Notes: generated from the letters alone by a model not told the origin. Shown: positions 1-7,433, counted from the stretch's first letter. The stretch: DNA of 13,503 nucleotides from Sphingobacterium sp. UBA1575 (GCA_002322865.1 DCOH01000048.1:81894-95396); one strand, 5' to 3'. Made by a program: numbers and translations.

Positions 1-1503
1 TTTATAGGTGATGACACCATCTTTCACATCTTTTTTATTCGGCAATCCCAGATGTTCTTTGGGAGTTACATAGCAGAGCATAGCACATCCGTACCAACCA
101 ATCATCGCCGCGCCTATGGCTGATGTAATATGGTCATAACCTGGCGCTATATCGGTAGTCAATGGCCCTAAGGTATAGAAAGGCGCTTCATCACATTCCT
201 CCAACTGCTTATCCATATTTTCCTTGATCATGTGCATAGGCACGTGGCCAGGTCCTTCAATCATCACTTGAATATCGTGTTTCCAGGCAATTTTGGTCAA
301 TTCTCCCAAGGTTTCCAACTCTGCGAACTGGGCAGCATCATTGGCATCTGCTATGGATCCCGGGCGCAGGCCATCGCCTAAGGAAAAGGCCACATCATAC
401 TGCTTCATGATCTCACAGATCTCCTCAAAATGCGTATATAAGAAACTTTCCTGATGATGGTATAAACACCATTTTGCCATAATGGATCCACCTCTGGAGA
501 CAATCCCTGTCACCCTATTGGCAGTCAGGTGGATGTATTTCAATCGTACGCCTGCATGGATGGTGAAATAGGAAACGCCTTGTTCGGCCTGTTCGATCAG
601 GGTGTCCTTGAAAATTTCCCAGGTCAGGTCCTCTGGCACTCCATTTACTTTTTCCAAAGCTTGATAGATAGGCACTGTTCCGATCGGAACAGGGGAGTTG
701 CGGATGATCCATTCCCGTGTTTCATGGATGTTTTTACCTGTGGATAGGTCCATGATGGTATCTGCACCCCAACGGCATGCCCAAACAGCCTTTTCCACTT
801 CCTCCTCGATGCTGGAGCTCACCGCACTGTTGCCGATATTGGCATTTATTTTTACGAGGAAGTTACGTCCGATGATCATGGGCTCACTTTCGGGATGGTT
901 GATGTTATTGGGGATGATCGCACGCCCTGCCGCAATCTCCTCCCGAACGAATTCAGGGGTAATTCTTGTTTTCGGGGTTCTTGCACCAAAACTTTCGCCT
1001 GGGTGTTGTTGCTGTAAGGCGGCTGGAGCAGCTTGTATTTGCTCAATCCGTTGGTTTTCCCTGATGGCAATATATTCCATCTCTGGCGTGATGATCCCTT
1101 TACGGGCATAATGTAATTGAGTCACATTTTTACCTGGCAATGCCCTTAAAGGCTTATGGGCGTAGGAAAAGCGGAGTTCATCCAATTTAGGATCAGCTAA
1201 CCTTGCCTTTCCGTATTCGGAACTGATCTGGGTTAATTCTTCCACATCGCCTCGATCGATGATCCATTGCTCCCGAACTCTTTTCAGGCCTTTCCGTACA
1301 TCGATGGTCTCGTTGGTATCGGTGTAAGGACCAGAGGTATCATAGACTGTAATGGCTGGGTTTTCCTCCATGCCGCCTTTGCTCAATTTGGTTGGGCTAA
1401 GACTGATTTCCCGCATGGGAACCTGGATCGGGAACAATTCTCCAGAAACATAAACTTTTCTGGAATTCGGGAATGGGCTCGTACTTATACTTTGCTCGTT
1501 CAT
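1..1503 (-). CDS. thiC: Phosphomethylpyrimidine synthase ThiC (3' end missing)
   Basis: ThiC is a cytosolic radical-SAM [4Fe-4S] enzyme that converts 5-aminoimidazole ribotide to HMP phosphate, the pyrimidine half of thiamine. I read 501 codons open to the window edge with no stop. The N-terminal ThiC-associated domain covers roughly residues 10-100 (SGELFPIQVPMREI; the YDTSGPYTD motif near 50-60). The catalytic barrel shows NFLVKINANIGNSAV near 212-226, MDLSTGKNIHETREWI near 250, LGDGLRPGSIADANDAAQFA near 375, EGPGHVPMHMI (zinc-ligand histidine region) near 415 and MLCYVTPKEHLGLP near 473. The family is usually a little over 600 residues, so the C-terminal CxxCxxxxC cluster motif lies outside the window. 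ATG at 1503 follows the thiS stop by 24 bp, so the two are co-transcribed behind the TPP riboswitch. Identity is secure; only the missing end is unseen. Confidence 0.97.
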   Translation of the reverse strand, partial: MNEQSISTSPFPNSRKVYVSGELFPIQVPMREISLSPTKLSKGGMEENPAITVYDTSGPYTDTNETIDVRKGLKRVREQWIIDRGDVEELTQISSEYGKARLADPKLDELRFSYAHKPLRALPGKNVTQLHYARKGIITPEMEYIAIRENQRIEQIQAAPAALQQQHPGESFGARTPKTRITPEFVREEIAAGRAIIPNNINHPESEPMIIGRNFLVKINANIGNSAVSSSIEEEVEKAVWACRWGADTIMDLSTGKNIHETREWIIRNSPVPIGTVPIYQALEKVNGVPEDLTWEIFKDTLIEQAEQGVSYFTIHAGVRLKYIHLTANRVTGIVSRGGSIMAKWCLYHHQESFLYTHFEEICEIMKQYDVAFSLGDGLRPGSIADANDAAQFAELETLGELTKIAWKHDIQVMIEGPGHVPMHMIKENMDKQLEECDEAPFYTLGPLTTDIAPGYDHITSAIGAAMIGWYGCAMLCYVTPKEHLGLPNKKDVKDGVITYK

Positions 1504-1527
1504 AATATGGGGTATGAAAAATGAATA

Positions 1528-1734
1528 TTAACCACCTTGGGTGGCCGAAATGATTAGTATTTGATCTTGAGATTGAATAGGAGTGGTCTTCCAGAGGTCC
1601 CGAGGGATTACCTGTTGGTTAAGGGCAATGGCAAAACCTGATGTTAAAGTAGGGTAATGTTGTTCCAGTAATTCTTGGATCGATGCTGGAGCAATTTCAA
1701 ATTGAATTTTTTCTTGATTGATGCTTATTTCCAT
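1528..1734 (-). CDS. thiS: Sulfur carrier protein ThiS
   Basis: ThiS is a ubiquitin-fold carrier. Its C-terminal glycine is adenylated by a ThiF/MoeB-type enzyme and thiocarboxylated, and it donates sulfur to ThiG for the thiazole ring. The 68-residue reading starts MEISINQEKIQFE and ends ISATQGG, with the obligatory C-terminal Gly-Gly. Length fits the family (about 65-70). The open frame extends 19 codons upstream to a GTG at 1791, but those codons lie in riboswitch leader RNA and encode nothing ThiS-like. ATG at 1734 has AGGA directly before it, and that site is built into the sequestering hairpin described separately, which supports this start. It is the first gene of the thi operon, 24 bp ahead of thiC. 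Confidence 0.93.
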   Translation of the reverse strand: MEISINQEKIQFEIAPASIQELLEQHYPTLTSGFAIALNQQVIPRDLWKTTPIQSQDQILIISATQGG

Positions 1735-1783
1735 TCCTATGTTTATCTTTTTGATAAACTTTAGGAACGCCGCAAGGTTGCAG
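1732..1783 (-). promoter_or_regulatory. Riboswitch expression platform: anti-aptamer segment and thiS RBS/AUG-sequestering hairpin
   Basis: Two mutually exclusive folds can be read. (1) Sequestor: RNA 1769-1762 (CGUUCCUA) pairs with 1739-1732 (UAGGAAUG), covering the AGGA and the whole AUG. After a small AA/A internal loop it continues as GUUUAUC (1759-1753) paired with GAUAAAC (1747-1741) around an AAAAA loop, 15 bp in all with one G-U. (2) Anti-sequestor: all 28 nt of 1783-1756 can pair in register with aptamer nt 1889-1860 (10 perfect pairs AAACUUUAGG/CCUAAAGUUU, then further pairs through the P3 arm), allowing five G-U pairs and two bulged aptamer bases. Fold 2 destroys P1, P3 and the sequestor. 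I infer translational control with TPP as the off signal. No U-tract follows the hairpin, so transcription termination is unlikely. Confidence 0.8.
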
Positions 1784-1805
1784 ATACGCACCCATGTTGA
1801 GTTCT

Positions 1806-1887
1806 ACTTTTCCCTACGCTAATATGAATTAGATCAGGTTCAAAGGGTAAAATCTCAGCCTGCAATCCTTGCAGACACCCCTAAAGT
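1806..1887 (-). ncRNA. TPP riboswitch aptamer (thi-box)
   Basis: The RNA (minus strand, read 1887 to 1806) has the thi-box hallmarks in order. These are a P1 5' strand ACUUU, GGGGUGUC, a P3 hairpin CUGCAA-GGA-UUGCAG, the invariant GCUGAGA, then ACCCUUUGAACCUGAUCUA, an AUUAGCGUAGGGAA segment, and a closing AAAGU that pairs with ACUUU. The aptamer binds thiamine pyrophosphate and normally turns thi genes off when TPP is plentiful. Here it precedes thiS and thiC, exactly the expected targets. The optional P3 extension is short. Confidence 0.97.
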
Positions 1888-1978
1888 TTCGACTAAGCTA
1901 GGGATTATTTCATGGAAATAAAAATTATTTAAAATTAATTGTTGCCAGTGTGGGTTAATAAAGTAAGGATGGAATACC

Positions 1979-1986
1979 TATATTTG
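1979..1986 (+). promoter_or_regulatory. Candidate -7 box for the EamA exporter gene
   Basis: TATATTTG matches the Bacteroidota -7 consensus TAnnTTTG and lies 19 bp before the ATG at 2006, giving a short leader. The -33 position holds only a weak match (GTTAA near 1954-1958), so the promoter call rests on the -7 box and its position. Confidence 0.45.
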
Positions 1987-2005
1987 CCATGCAATTTCCT
2001 AAACA

Positions 2006-2872
2006 ATGAAATTAAAACACGCCAATTTAGCTGTTACAGCTGCTTTATTATCCATGGTCTGCGTGCAGGGTGGGGCATCCATTGCCAAACAACTTTTTCC
2101 AGCTCTAGGACCAATTGGAACGAGTACCTTAAGAATTGGTTTATCAGCTATTTTATTGTTATTGATCAATAGACCGCCGATTTTTTCTTTCAATAAGAAG
2201 CAATGGTTGTATTGTGCGATTTACGGATTGGGGATTGCTGCAATGAACCTGATCTTTTACATGGCCATTCAGCGAATCCCATTAGGATTGGGAGTGACGA
2301 TCGAATTTATTGGTCCGTTATTTTTGGCCTTTGCCTTTTCCCGGAAATGGTTGGATGTGCTTTGGGCCTTGCTTGCCTGTTTAGGGATCCTACTGATCGT
2401 GCCCTGGCAGAATAATTCCATCGATATCATAGGACTGTTATTGGCCTTTGTAGCTGGTACTTTCTGGGCGGTGTATATTGTGGTAGGGGGAAAGGTCTCT
2501 AAAATCATGGATGGCCGACATGCGGTAAGTACGGGCATGCTGATTGCTACTTTTTTTATAGTTCCTTTCGCCATTTGGGATGGCGCCATTATGGATGTTA
2601 CCCCAAGTTTATTCCTTAAAGGACTTGGAGTTGCGATCTTTTCAAGTGCCTTGCCATTTTCTTTAGATATGTTTGCCTTGGGTCGATTTCCCGCGAAGAC
2701 ATTCAGTATCCTGACCAGCTTACAGCCTGCCTTCGGAGCCTTGTCGGGTTTGATTTTTTTAGGGGAATTCTTGACTGGTATGCAATGGGCATCTGTGGCC
2801 TGCGTGGTTTTGGCGAGCATTGGAACGACGATTTTCAATAAGGAGGAAAGTTCGAAGGCTGAAGTTAATTAA
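2006..2872 (+). CDS. EamA/DMT-family exporter, RhtA-like (threonine/homoserine efflux type)
   Basis: This is an inner-membrane drug/metabolite-transporter protein of 288 residues, close to the roughly 295 of E. coli RhtA. Two EamA repeats are visible, roughly residues 8-130 and 140-280, with about ten hydrophobic helices in total. RhtA-like features include VCVQGGASIAKQLFP at the N-terminus, GVTIEFIGPLFLAF near 96-110 and SILTSLQPAFGALSGLIFLGE in the second repeat. RhtA exports threonine and homoserine; the substrate here is not provable from sequence, and other amino acids or metabolites are possible. It is divergent from the riboswitch-controlled thi operon and about 118 bp from the aptamer edge. 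Nothing in the sequence ties it to thiamine, since the riboswitch is on the other strand. It ends 185 bp before the sigma gene and probably is not co-transcribed with it. Confidence 0.88.
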   Translation: MKLKHANLAVTAALLSMVCVQGGASIAKQLFPALGPIGTSTLRIGLSAILLLLINRPPIFSFNKKQWLYCAIYGLGIAAMNLIFYMAIQRIPLGLGVTIEFIGPLFLAFAFSRKWLDVLWALLACLGILLIVPWQNNSIDIIGLLLAFVAGTFWAVYIVVGGKVSKIMDGRHAVSTGMLIATFFIVPFAIWDGAIMDVTPSLFLKGLGVAIFSSALPFSLDMFALGRFPAKTFSILTSLQPAFGALSGLIFLGEFLTGMQWASVACVVLASIGTTIFNKEESSKAEVN

Positions 2873-2910
2873 GCTTAAGTTTAATATCGATTAAATCTAT
2901 GTTAATAACC

Positions 2911-2942
2911 CTTGACATGTAATGTGTATTACCTTATATTTG
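2911..2942 (+). promoter_or_regulatory. Candidate promoter for the ECF sigma gene (-33 CTTG, -7 TATATTTG)
   Basis: CTTG at 2911-2914 and TATATTTG at 2935-2942 are separated by 20 bp, a close fit to the Bacteroidota consensus TTTG-N19-TAnnTTTG. Transcription would start near 2949 and give a leader of about 110 nt before the sigma start at 3058. A second -7-like box, TAATTTTG, occurs at 3029-3036 and would give a leader of about 15 nt; its -33 side is weak. Either or both may be used. Confidence 0.55.
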
Positions 2943-3057
2943 ATTTAATTAAATAACCAAATACAAACCGCAAGGTGGACATTATTTTTAGATAAACTAG
3001 GTTTAACAATTACTTAATATGTTATACCTAATTTTGGGTAGAGAAGGAGCCTAAACT

Positions 3058-3657
3058 TTGGACTATATTTCAGACATTAGTTTAAATTCACGATTAAAAA
3101 ACAGTGATCATGATGCTTTTGTATTCATCTACAATAGCCTGGCAAAAGAATTGTATTATTTTGTCAAAAAATATATAAAAGATGAAGCAATATGCGATGA
3201 TATTATACATGATTCTTTTTTGAATCTATGGAATGCACGCGAACGTATACAAACCACCCATCCCATTCGGCATTACCTCTTCCGAATCACCCGAAACCTC
3301 GTTTATAAAGAAATCAAGAAGCAGATCAGTGCTTCCATATTGTTGACAGTGGATGCTGTAGAACATGAAAAGATCGAAGGGGGAGAATGTGTAGAGCGGA
3401 CTATATTGGATAAGGAATATGCCAATATTTATAATCTTGCCATCAATACTTTACCACCTCAGCGGAAACGTATTTTTAGGATGTCTCGAGAGGAAGGTTT
3501 GACTTATAAAGAAATTGCAGGTAATCTGGAGATTTCCACTCAAACGGTAAAGGAACATATGTCCTTAGCGATGAAAAGCATTAAAGATTACATCGCTAAA
3601 GAACATGATATTCTTTTGAAAACCATTTTAATTCTGGTTTTTTTCAATAAGATCTAA
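3058..3657 (+). CDS. ECF RNA polymerase sigma factor, Bacteroidota expansion family (RpoE-like), TTG start
   Basis: This is an ECF sigma-70 factor of 199 residues. Region 2 is at about 19-85 (DAFVFIYNSLAKELYYFVKK, DDIIHDSFLNLWNARERI) and region 4 at about 124-180 (LPPQRKRIFRMSREEGLTYKEIAG and TQTVKEHMSLAMKSIKDYI), with no region 3, as expected. The start must be TTG at 3058 or a non-ATG codon nearby, because an in-frame TAA sits at 3052-3054 and no ATG precedes region 2. AAGGAG at 3044-3049, 8 bp upstream, supports TTG. The protein ends in a hydrophobic tail (about 185-196, ILLKTILILVFF). Such factors are normally held by a FecR anti-sigma and activate susC/susD promoters. Here it is convergent with the cassette and about 7.3 kb from fecR, so the pairing is plausible but unproven. 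Confidence 0.93.
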   Translation: MDYISDISLNSRLKNSDHDAFVFIYNSLAKELYYFVKKYIKDEAICDDIIHDSFLNLWNARERIQTTHPIRHYLFRITRNLVYKEIKKQISASILLTVDAVEHEKIEGGECVERTILDKEYANIYNLAINTLPPQRKRIFRMSREEGLTYKEIAGNLEISTQTVKEHMSLAMKSIKDYIAKEHDILLKTILILVFFNKI

Positions 3658-3676
3658 CGAAATTTTTTCCGTTAGA
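3653..3676. terminator. Inverted repeat between convergent genes, terminator-like
   Basis: TCTAACG (3653-3659) and CGTTAGA (3670-3676) form a perfect 7-bp stem around an AT-rich 10-nt loop. The stem includes the stop codon of the sigma gene (TAA, 3655-3657) and lies 11 bp beyond the stop of the convergent EEP gene. No U-tract follows on either strand, so it is not a textbook intrinsic terminator. Its place in a 30-bp convergent gap suggests a shared transcript end. Confidence 0.45.
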
Positions 3677-3687
3677 CCCTAATTCAC

Positions 3688-4512
3688 TTAAAAGTTTATT
3701 TTAAAATTCGCGATTACCGGGTAATGGTCCGATTCTTTATTCGCCCACGTGAACACCGAATACATTTGAGGTGTAAAGGCATTCAGAGGTTGATAGATTA
3801 AATAGTCGATCGTTCTGTTTGGTGTTGGAGTAGGAAAAGTAAACTGGTTACAGTTTCCATTCAAACAACCAACCGAAAAATAGGTCTTCAGGATGTTCAT
3901 CGTATTAGATGTTGATAGCGCATTAAAATCGGATCCTACAATCATCGGTTTACCAAAAGTTTTACAGAGTGCATTAAAATCATTGGCCTGCTTAATTCTG
4001 TTTCTTTCATCGCCTAAATGATCAAAATGCGTACTGATGAAATAGAATTCTTTGCCGTCTTTTTCAACTAATATGCGAGCTACTGATCTTCTTTCTCCTC
4101 CCAAAGCAGGATCGACTTCCAGGTTATATCCCTTTTTCTCTTTTACGGGAAGTTTTGAAAGCACGGCATCGCCATATTCACCACCAGCAATATCAATAGC
4201 CTTCACAAAATGATAATCCATACCTGTCATTTCGCCCAATGCTTTGGCAATATCGCCATTGTGTTTGTTGCGGTCGGAGTTTTTATCGACTTCCTGAAGC
4301 GCAACAAGATCTGGATCAGCTTTTTTGATGACCTCCGCGATGACCTTTAGATCTGGAATTCCTCCAGATCTAGCGCCAAAGATATTATAGGTCATTGTTT
4401 TTACAATGATATCCTTTTTGGGAGGATCGATAACAGGTTCATTACCTCCACCGCCTTTTCCGCATGCCAGAAGCATGCTGCCCATTATAATTAAACCGAC
4501 TAATTTCTTCAT
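3688..4512 (-). CDS. EEP-fold phosphodiesterase/nuclease-like lipoprotein (endonuclease/exonuclease/phosphatase family)
   Basis: A 274-residue metal-dependent hydrolase of the DNase I-like EEP superfamily. An N-terminal lipoprotein signal has its lipobox ending LLAC at Cys17, followed by GKGGGG, a glycine-rich linker without the acidic residues typical of the surface-export signal; a periplasm-facing anchor is therefore possible. Conserved motifs are in order: MTYNIF (Asn43), LQEVD (metal-binding Glu74), STHFDH (His162), GSDFNALS (Asp195, Asn197) and the terminal SDHYPV (Asp262, His263). All expected catalytic positions are present. The superfamily includes DNases, sphingomyelinases and inositol-phosphate phosphatases; the substrate cannot be assigned. 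It is the last gene of the susC-susD operon, 22 bp after the DUF1735 gene, and the only clear enzyme there, which suggests a phosphodiester or phosphomonoester cargo. Confidence 0.9.
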   Translation of the reverse strand: MKKLVGLIIMGSMLLACGKGGGGNEPVIDPPKKDIIVKTMTYNIFGARSGGIPDLKVIAEVIKKADPDLVALQEVDKNSDRNKHNGDIAKALGEMTGMDYHFVKAIDIAGGEYGDAVLSKLPVKEKKGYNLEVDPALGGERRSVARILVEKDGKEFYFISTHFDHLGDERNRIKQANDFNALCKTFGKPMIVGSDFNALSTSNTMNILKTYFSVGCLNGNCNQFTFPTPTPNRTIDYLIYQPLNAFTPQMYSVFTWANKESDHYPVIANFKINF

Positions 4513-4534
4513 GTTATCTAAATTAAATCACAAA

Positions 4535-5551
4535 TTAAAAGGCTACCAATTCGGCAATCGAAGTGGTATCCCCATTTCCTGCACTGCTCAATACTGTTTC
4601 TTTGTAATAACGACAGCTTACACTTTTCTCAAAGTACATAGTCGCAGATGTATCTTCTGAGGAGGCCACAATGCTGAATAGACCGGCATCAGTCCAAGTA
4701 TTTCCATCGTTGGAAGTTTGTATAAGTACATTTTTTGGGAATAAATAGGCATTATTAGCTCCTGTTCTTCCGTATAATGTAATTCCATGGAGCGTATGAG
4801 TGGCATTCATATCAATGGTCAAGTAATGTGGATGTGCAGGTCTCCAACCATTTACACGACGATAGGTAGATAACCAAATCATTTCCTTGGTACCATCTAT
4901 GGCATATTTCGCCCTTCCACCGGCACCATCGTAATCATCATCCGAATAATCGTGGATTTCCCAACCTTCAATGGATATTGGTGTAAAAGGATTTGATTCA
5001 TAGACTCCATTTACCAGATAAAAGGTGGTCCTGAGGTTTTCATTAACCGCCAGACTGGGTTGGACATCACTTATGGAAACGGGAATGATATAGGTTTTTG
5101 TACCGCCCAATTTGATTGGATTGATCTCGAGGTTACTATTATTTGATCCGGCATTTCCTGGTTGAATAATTACAGATGGACTGGAAAGTTTATAACTTTC
5201 AACAGGTGGTAATTCATAATTCGTGTTGTTCTGTTGGTTATATATATCCACTTTTGCCTGATCGATCTCAAAATTTACCGTTACTGGGTTGCTTAATATA
5301 CTGAATCCGCCATAGCCAGCTCCAAAAGCAATATTGGTCCATTCATCTTTAATCGCCAAACTTTTAGGTACTGCACCGTTACTTGCAGATTGCATGAAAA
5401 CTTTGGTATACTGATCTTGGTTTTCGACATCCAAAGCCTGTTCTTTACAACTTTGTACCAATAACAGCGGGGAGGATAATAACAGTATTGCAGATAATCG
5501 CATACTGTTTTTTATGTTTTTATTTATAATACTTTTCATTGATGCTTTCAT
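4535..5551 (-). CDS. DUF1735 (BT_3987-like) and discoidin (F5/8 type C) domain lipoprotein
   Basis: A 338-residue cell-envelope lipoprotein, probably a substrate-binding accessory protein of the SusCD cassette. The lipobox ends LVQSC at Cys35 counted from ATG 5551; starting at Met17 (5503) would give a more usual 18-residue signal peptide, so the start is uncertain. Residues about 45-170 fit DUF1735, an Ig-like N-terminal module common beside SusD (FEIDQAKVDIYNQQNNTNYELPP; KTYIIPVSISD). Residues about 190-336 fit a discoidin fold (HYLTIDMN, ITLYGRTG, FPKNVLIQTSNDGNTWTDAG, CRYYKETVLSS, TSIAELVAF). Discoidin domains usually bind glycans or lipids. The gene starts 13 bp after the susD stop and is followed 22 bp later by the EEP gene, so all are one operon. 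It has no catalytic domain. Confidence 0.88.
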   Translation of the reverse strand: MKASMKSIINKNIKNSMRLSAILLLSSPLLLVQSCKEQALDVENQDQYTKVFMQSASNGAVPKSLAIKDEWTNIAFGAGYGGFSILSNPVTVNFEIDQAKVDIYNQQNNTNYELPPVESYKLSSPSVIIQPGNAGSNNSNLEINPIKLGGTKTYIIPVSISDVQPSLAVNENLRTTFYLVNGVYESNPFTPISIEGWEIHDYSDDDYDGAGGRAKYAIDGTKEMIWLSTYRRVNGWRPAHPHYLTIDMNATHTLHGITLYGRTGANNAYLFPKNVLIQTSNDGNTWTDAGLFSIVASSEDTSATMYFEKSVSCRYYKETVLSSAGNGDTTSIAELVAF

Positions 5552-5564
5552 TTTTGGGTTAGAA

Positions 5565-7433
5565 TTACCAACCTGGGTTCTGAACTAAATTTGGGTTACG
5601 TTGAATTTCCGGTTGTGGAATAGGGAAATAATAAAAGCTTTTGCGGAATACCCGGCTTTCAAACCTTGTCCTTTTAAAGAAGGCAAGATCGGTATTGGAG
5701 GTTCCTCCTTCCGCATTCATACCATACATTGGTCCAGCATCAGTCTGTTCTGCAACCTTCCACCTTCTGGTATCAAAATAACGTAGGTGTTCCATGGTCA
5801 ATTCGATACGTCTTTCCAATCGGATCTGGTTTCTCATTTCCGCTTGTGATAAACCTGCAGATAATGCAGGGATTCCACCGCGTTCCCTGATTTGGTTCAG
5901 ATATTTTAGGATATCTGGATTGTTAGGACTAGACTCATTTAGCGCTTCTACATAGTTCAACAGTATTTCCGCATAGCGCATCATCACATGAGGTCTTGCG
6001 ACGTTATTCTGCGTTGGATGATAGGTTGGCGATACATTCTTACGGAACAGATAACCCGTCTCTGAATAATCATGAGATCCCCCTTTTCCGGATTCTCCGG
6101 TATAGTACAATTGGATTTCTCGAACACCCAAGCTGGAGGTTGTATTGATCCAATCACTGCCGGAATAGGTTATCGTAGCATAAAAGCGTGGTTCACGGTT
6201 CTTGTACATATTGAACGTATTCTTAGCACGTGTAGAACCCGGTGCCTGGAAGCTGCTAAATCCTGTTTCAGAATAGCCACTTGCGGAATTTATGTTGGGA
6301 ACTCCTGCCGCATTGTATCCAGTAATTGGAGACTCCCCATTGGCCATACGGTAAGCATCTACCAATTGCTGGGTTGGACCCATGGAAGCATATCCACTCG
6401 CTAATCTTGGGGTACAGGATCTTTGATAGCTTGATAAGCCATTGTTATTCCTACCTATAATCCATTCAATGTTCCAAGAATCCAGAAAAAGGTCGCGGTA
6501 GGATAAAAACGGATCCAATTCTCCATTTGATTTATTTTTACGGTAAAGGCCTAATTTACCAGATGATTCTGCGTAATTAATAACCTCTTTTGCTGCTTCA
6601 GCCGCTTTTGCCCACTTATTTACATCATAACTAGAACTAAACAATAATTTTCCATCCTTATTAGCAAGAGTTAAATAATCTTGATTCCCATTATTCAATG
6701 GACTTGCCGCATAAAGTAATACACGGCTTTTCACGGCTCTACAAAGAATTTTACTCGCTCTTCCCATGTCATTCTCCAAGACATTATCTCCATTAGCGTA
6801 ATGTTCCACATCAAGGTCTGCTTCTGCTAAGTTTAGCTCACTGACAATATAATCTACACATTCATCATAGGAACTACGTGGCATCTGCATATTAGGATCC
6901 GTTAAAGGGAGATCCGGTGCGATTTCCTCATCACCAATGATAATGAAAGGTCCATATTGTTTTAGGATTTCTGCGTAGAAGAATGCTCTTAAAAACCGAG
7001 CTTCTGCTTTTCTCTTTTTGATTAAAGCTGGACCTTCTCGATCTTGTAGGATTTCTTCGTTTCCATCAATGTTATTGATGAAGGTTGTAGCAGTACGAAT
7101 GCCTTTATAATAATGGTCCCAGAAGTTCCAATAATTGGAGGAGGCATTCCAGTTACCAAGATTCACTTGAAAAGGAGTTCCTCGTTGCGATACGTCGTTG
7201 TCATCCGAAATCACGTCCCAAGGAGTACTGTTGGTTCGGTGTGCTTCGTCGCGTATAAAATTGTACGTTCCTGCCAACCATTCCTCGGAAAGTTTTCTTC
7301 TATTAAATACTTCCTCTAGAGATAATCTATCATCGGGTACTTGGTTGAGAAATTCTTTTTGACAGGAGCTTCCAAGCATCAAAAGAGCTGCAGCAAGGAC
7401 AGGTGTTATGGTATTTTTTAAATTAAATTTCAT
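5565..7433 (-). CDS. susD-like: SusD/RagB-family nutrient-binding outer-membrane lipoprotein
   Basis: A 622-residue SusD homologue, the surface lid that captures substrate above its SusC channel. The signal peptide MKFNLKNTITPVLAAALLML is followed by lipobox GSSC with Cys24, then QKEFLNQVPDDRLSLEEVF, the usual SusD start. TPR-like helices with the N-terminal SusD-like domain span about 60-250 (RAFFYAEILKQYGPFIII). The RagB/SusD C-terminal domain follows (RPHVMMRYAEILLNYVEALNE near 485; IRLERRIELTMEHLRYFDTRRW near 545). The C-terminus FPIPQPEIQRNPNLVQNPGW is the canonical SusD ending, so the protein is complete. It starts 11 bp after the susC stop and the two must form a complex. Substrate cannot be read from SusD sequence. 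Confidence 0.97.
   Translation of the reverse strand: MKFNLKNTITPVLAAALLMLGSSCQKEFLNQVPDDRLSLEEVFNRRKLSEEWLAGTYNFIRDEAHRTNSTPWDVISDDNDVSQRGTPFQVNLGNWNASSNYWNFWDHYYKGIRTATTFINNIDGNEEILQDREGPALIKKRKAEARFLRAFFYAEILKQYGPFIIIGDEEIAPDLPLTDPNMQMPRSSYDECVDYIVSELNLAEADLDVEHYANGDNVLENDMGRASKILCRAVKSRVLLYAASPLNNGNQDYLTLANKDGKLLFSSSYDVNKWAKAAEAAKEVINYAESSGKLGLYRKNKSNGELDPFLSYRDLFLDSWNIEWIIGRNNNGLSSYQRSCTPRLASGYASMGPTQQLVDAYRMANGESPITGYNAAGVPNINSASGYSETGFSSFQAPGSTRAKNTFNMYKNREPRFYATITYSGSDWINTTSSLGVREIQLYYTGESGKGGSHDYSETGYLFRKNVSPTYHPTQNNVARPHVMMRYAEILLNYVEALNESSPNNPDILKYLNQIRERGGIPALSAGLSQAEMRNQIRLERRIELTMEHLRYFDTRRWKVAEQTDAGPMYGMNAEGGTSNTDLAFFKRTRFESRVFRKSFYYFPIPQPEIQRNPNLVQNPGW

Noticed and set aside
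698..1111. 137-codon plus-strand open frame opposite thiC
   Set aside because: It lies fully inside a well-conserved thiC on the other strand and its translation has no recognisable domain; it is a shadow frame.
1735..1791. N-terminal extension of ThiS from a GTG at 1791
   Set aside because: The extra 19 codons fall in the riboswitch expression platform, show no ThiS similarity, and the AGGA/ATG at 1734 gives a normal-length protein.
1888..2005. Riboswitch control of the divergent EamA exporter as a thiamine-linked transporter
   Set aside because: The aptamer and its platform are on the minus strand and act on thiS/thiC; the exporter has its own -7 box and resembles RhtA amino-acid exporters.
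2269..2838. 189-codon minus-strand open frame opposite the EamA exporter gene
   Set aside because: The plus-strand frame is an intact transporter with the family's motifs; the antisense product is Lys/Pro-rich without any domain.
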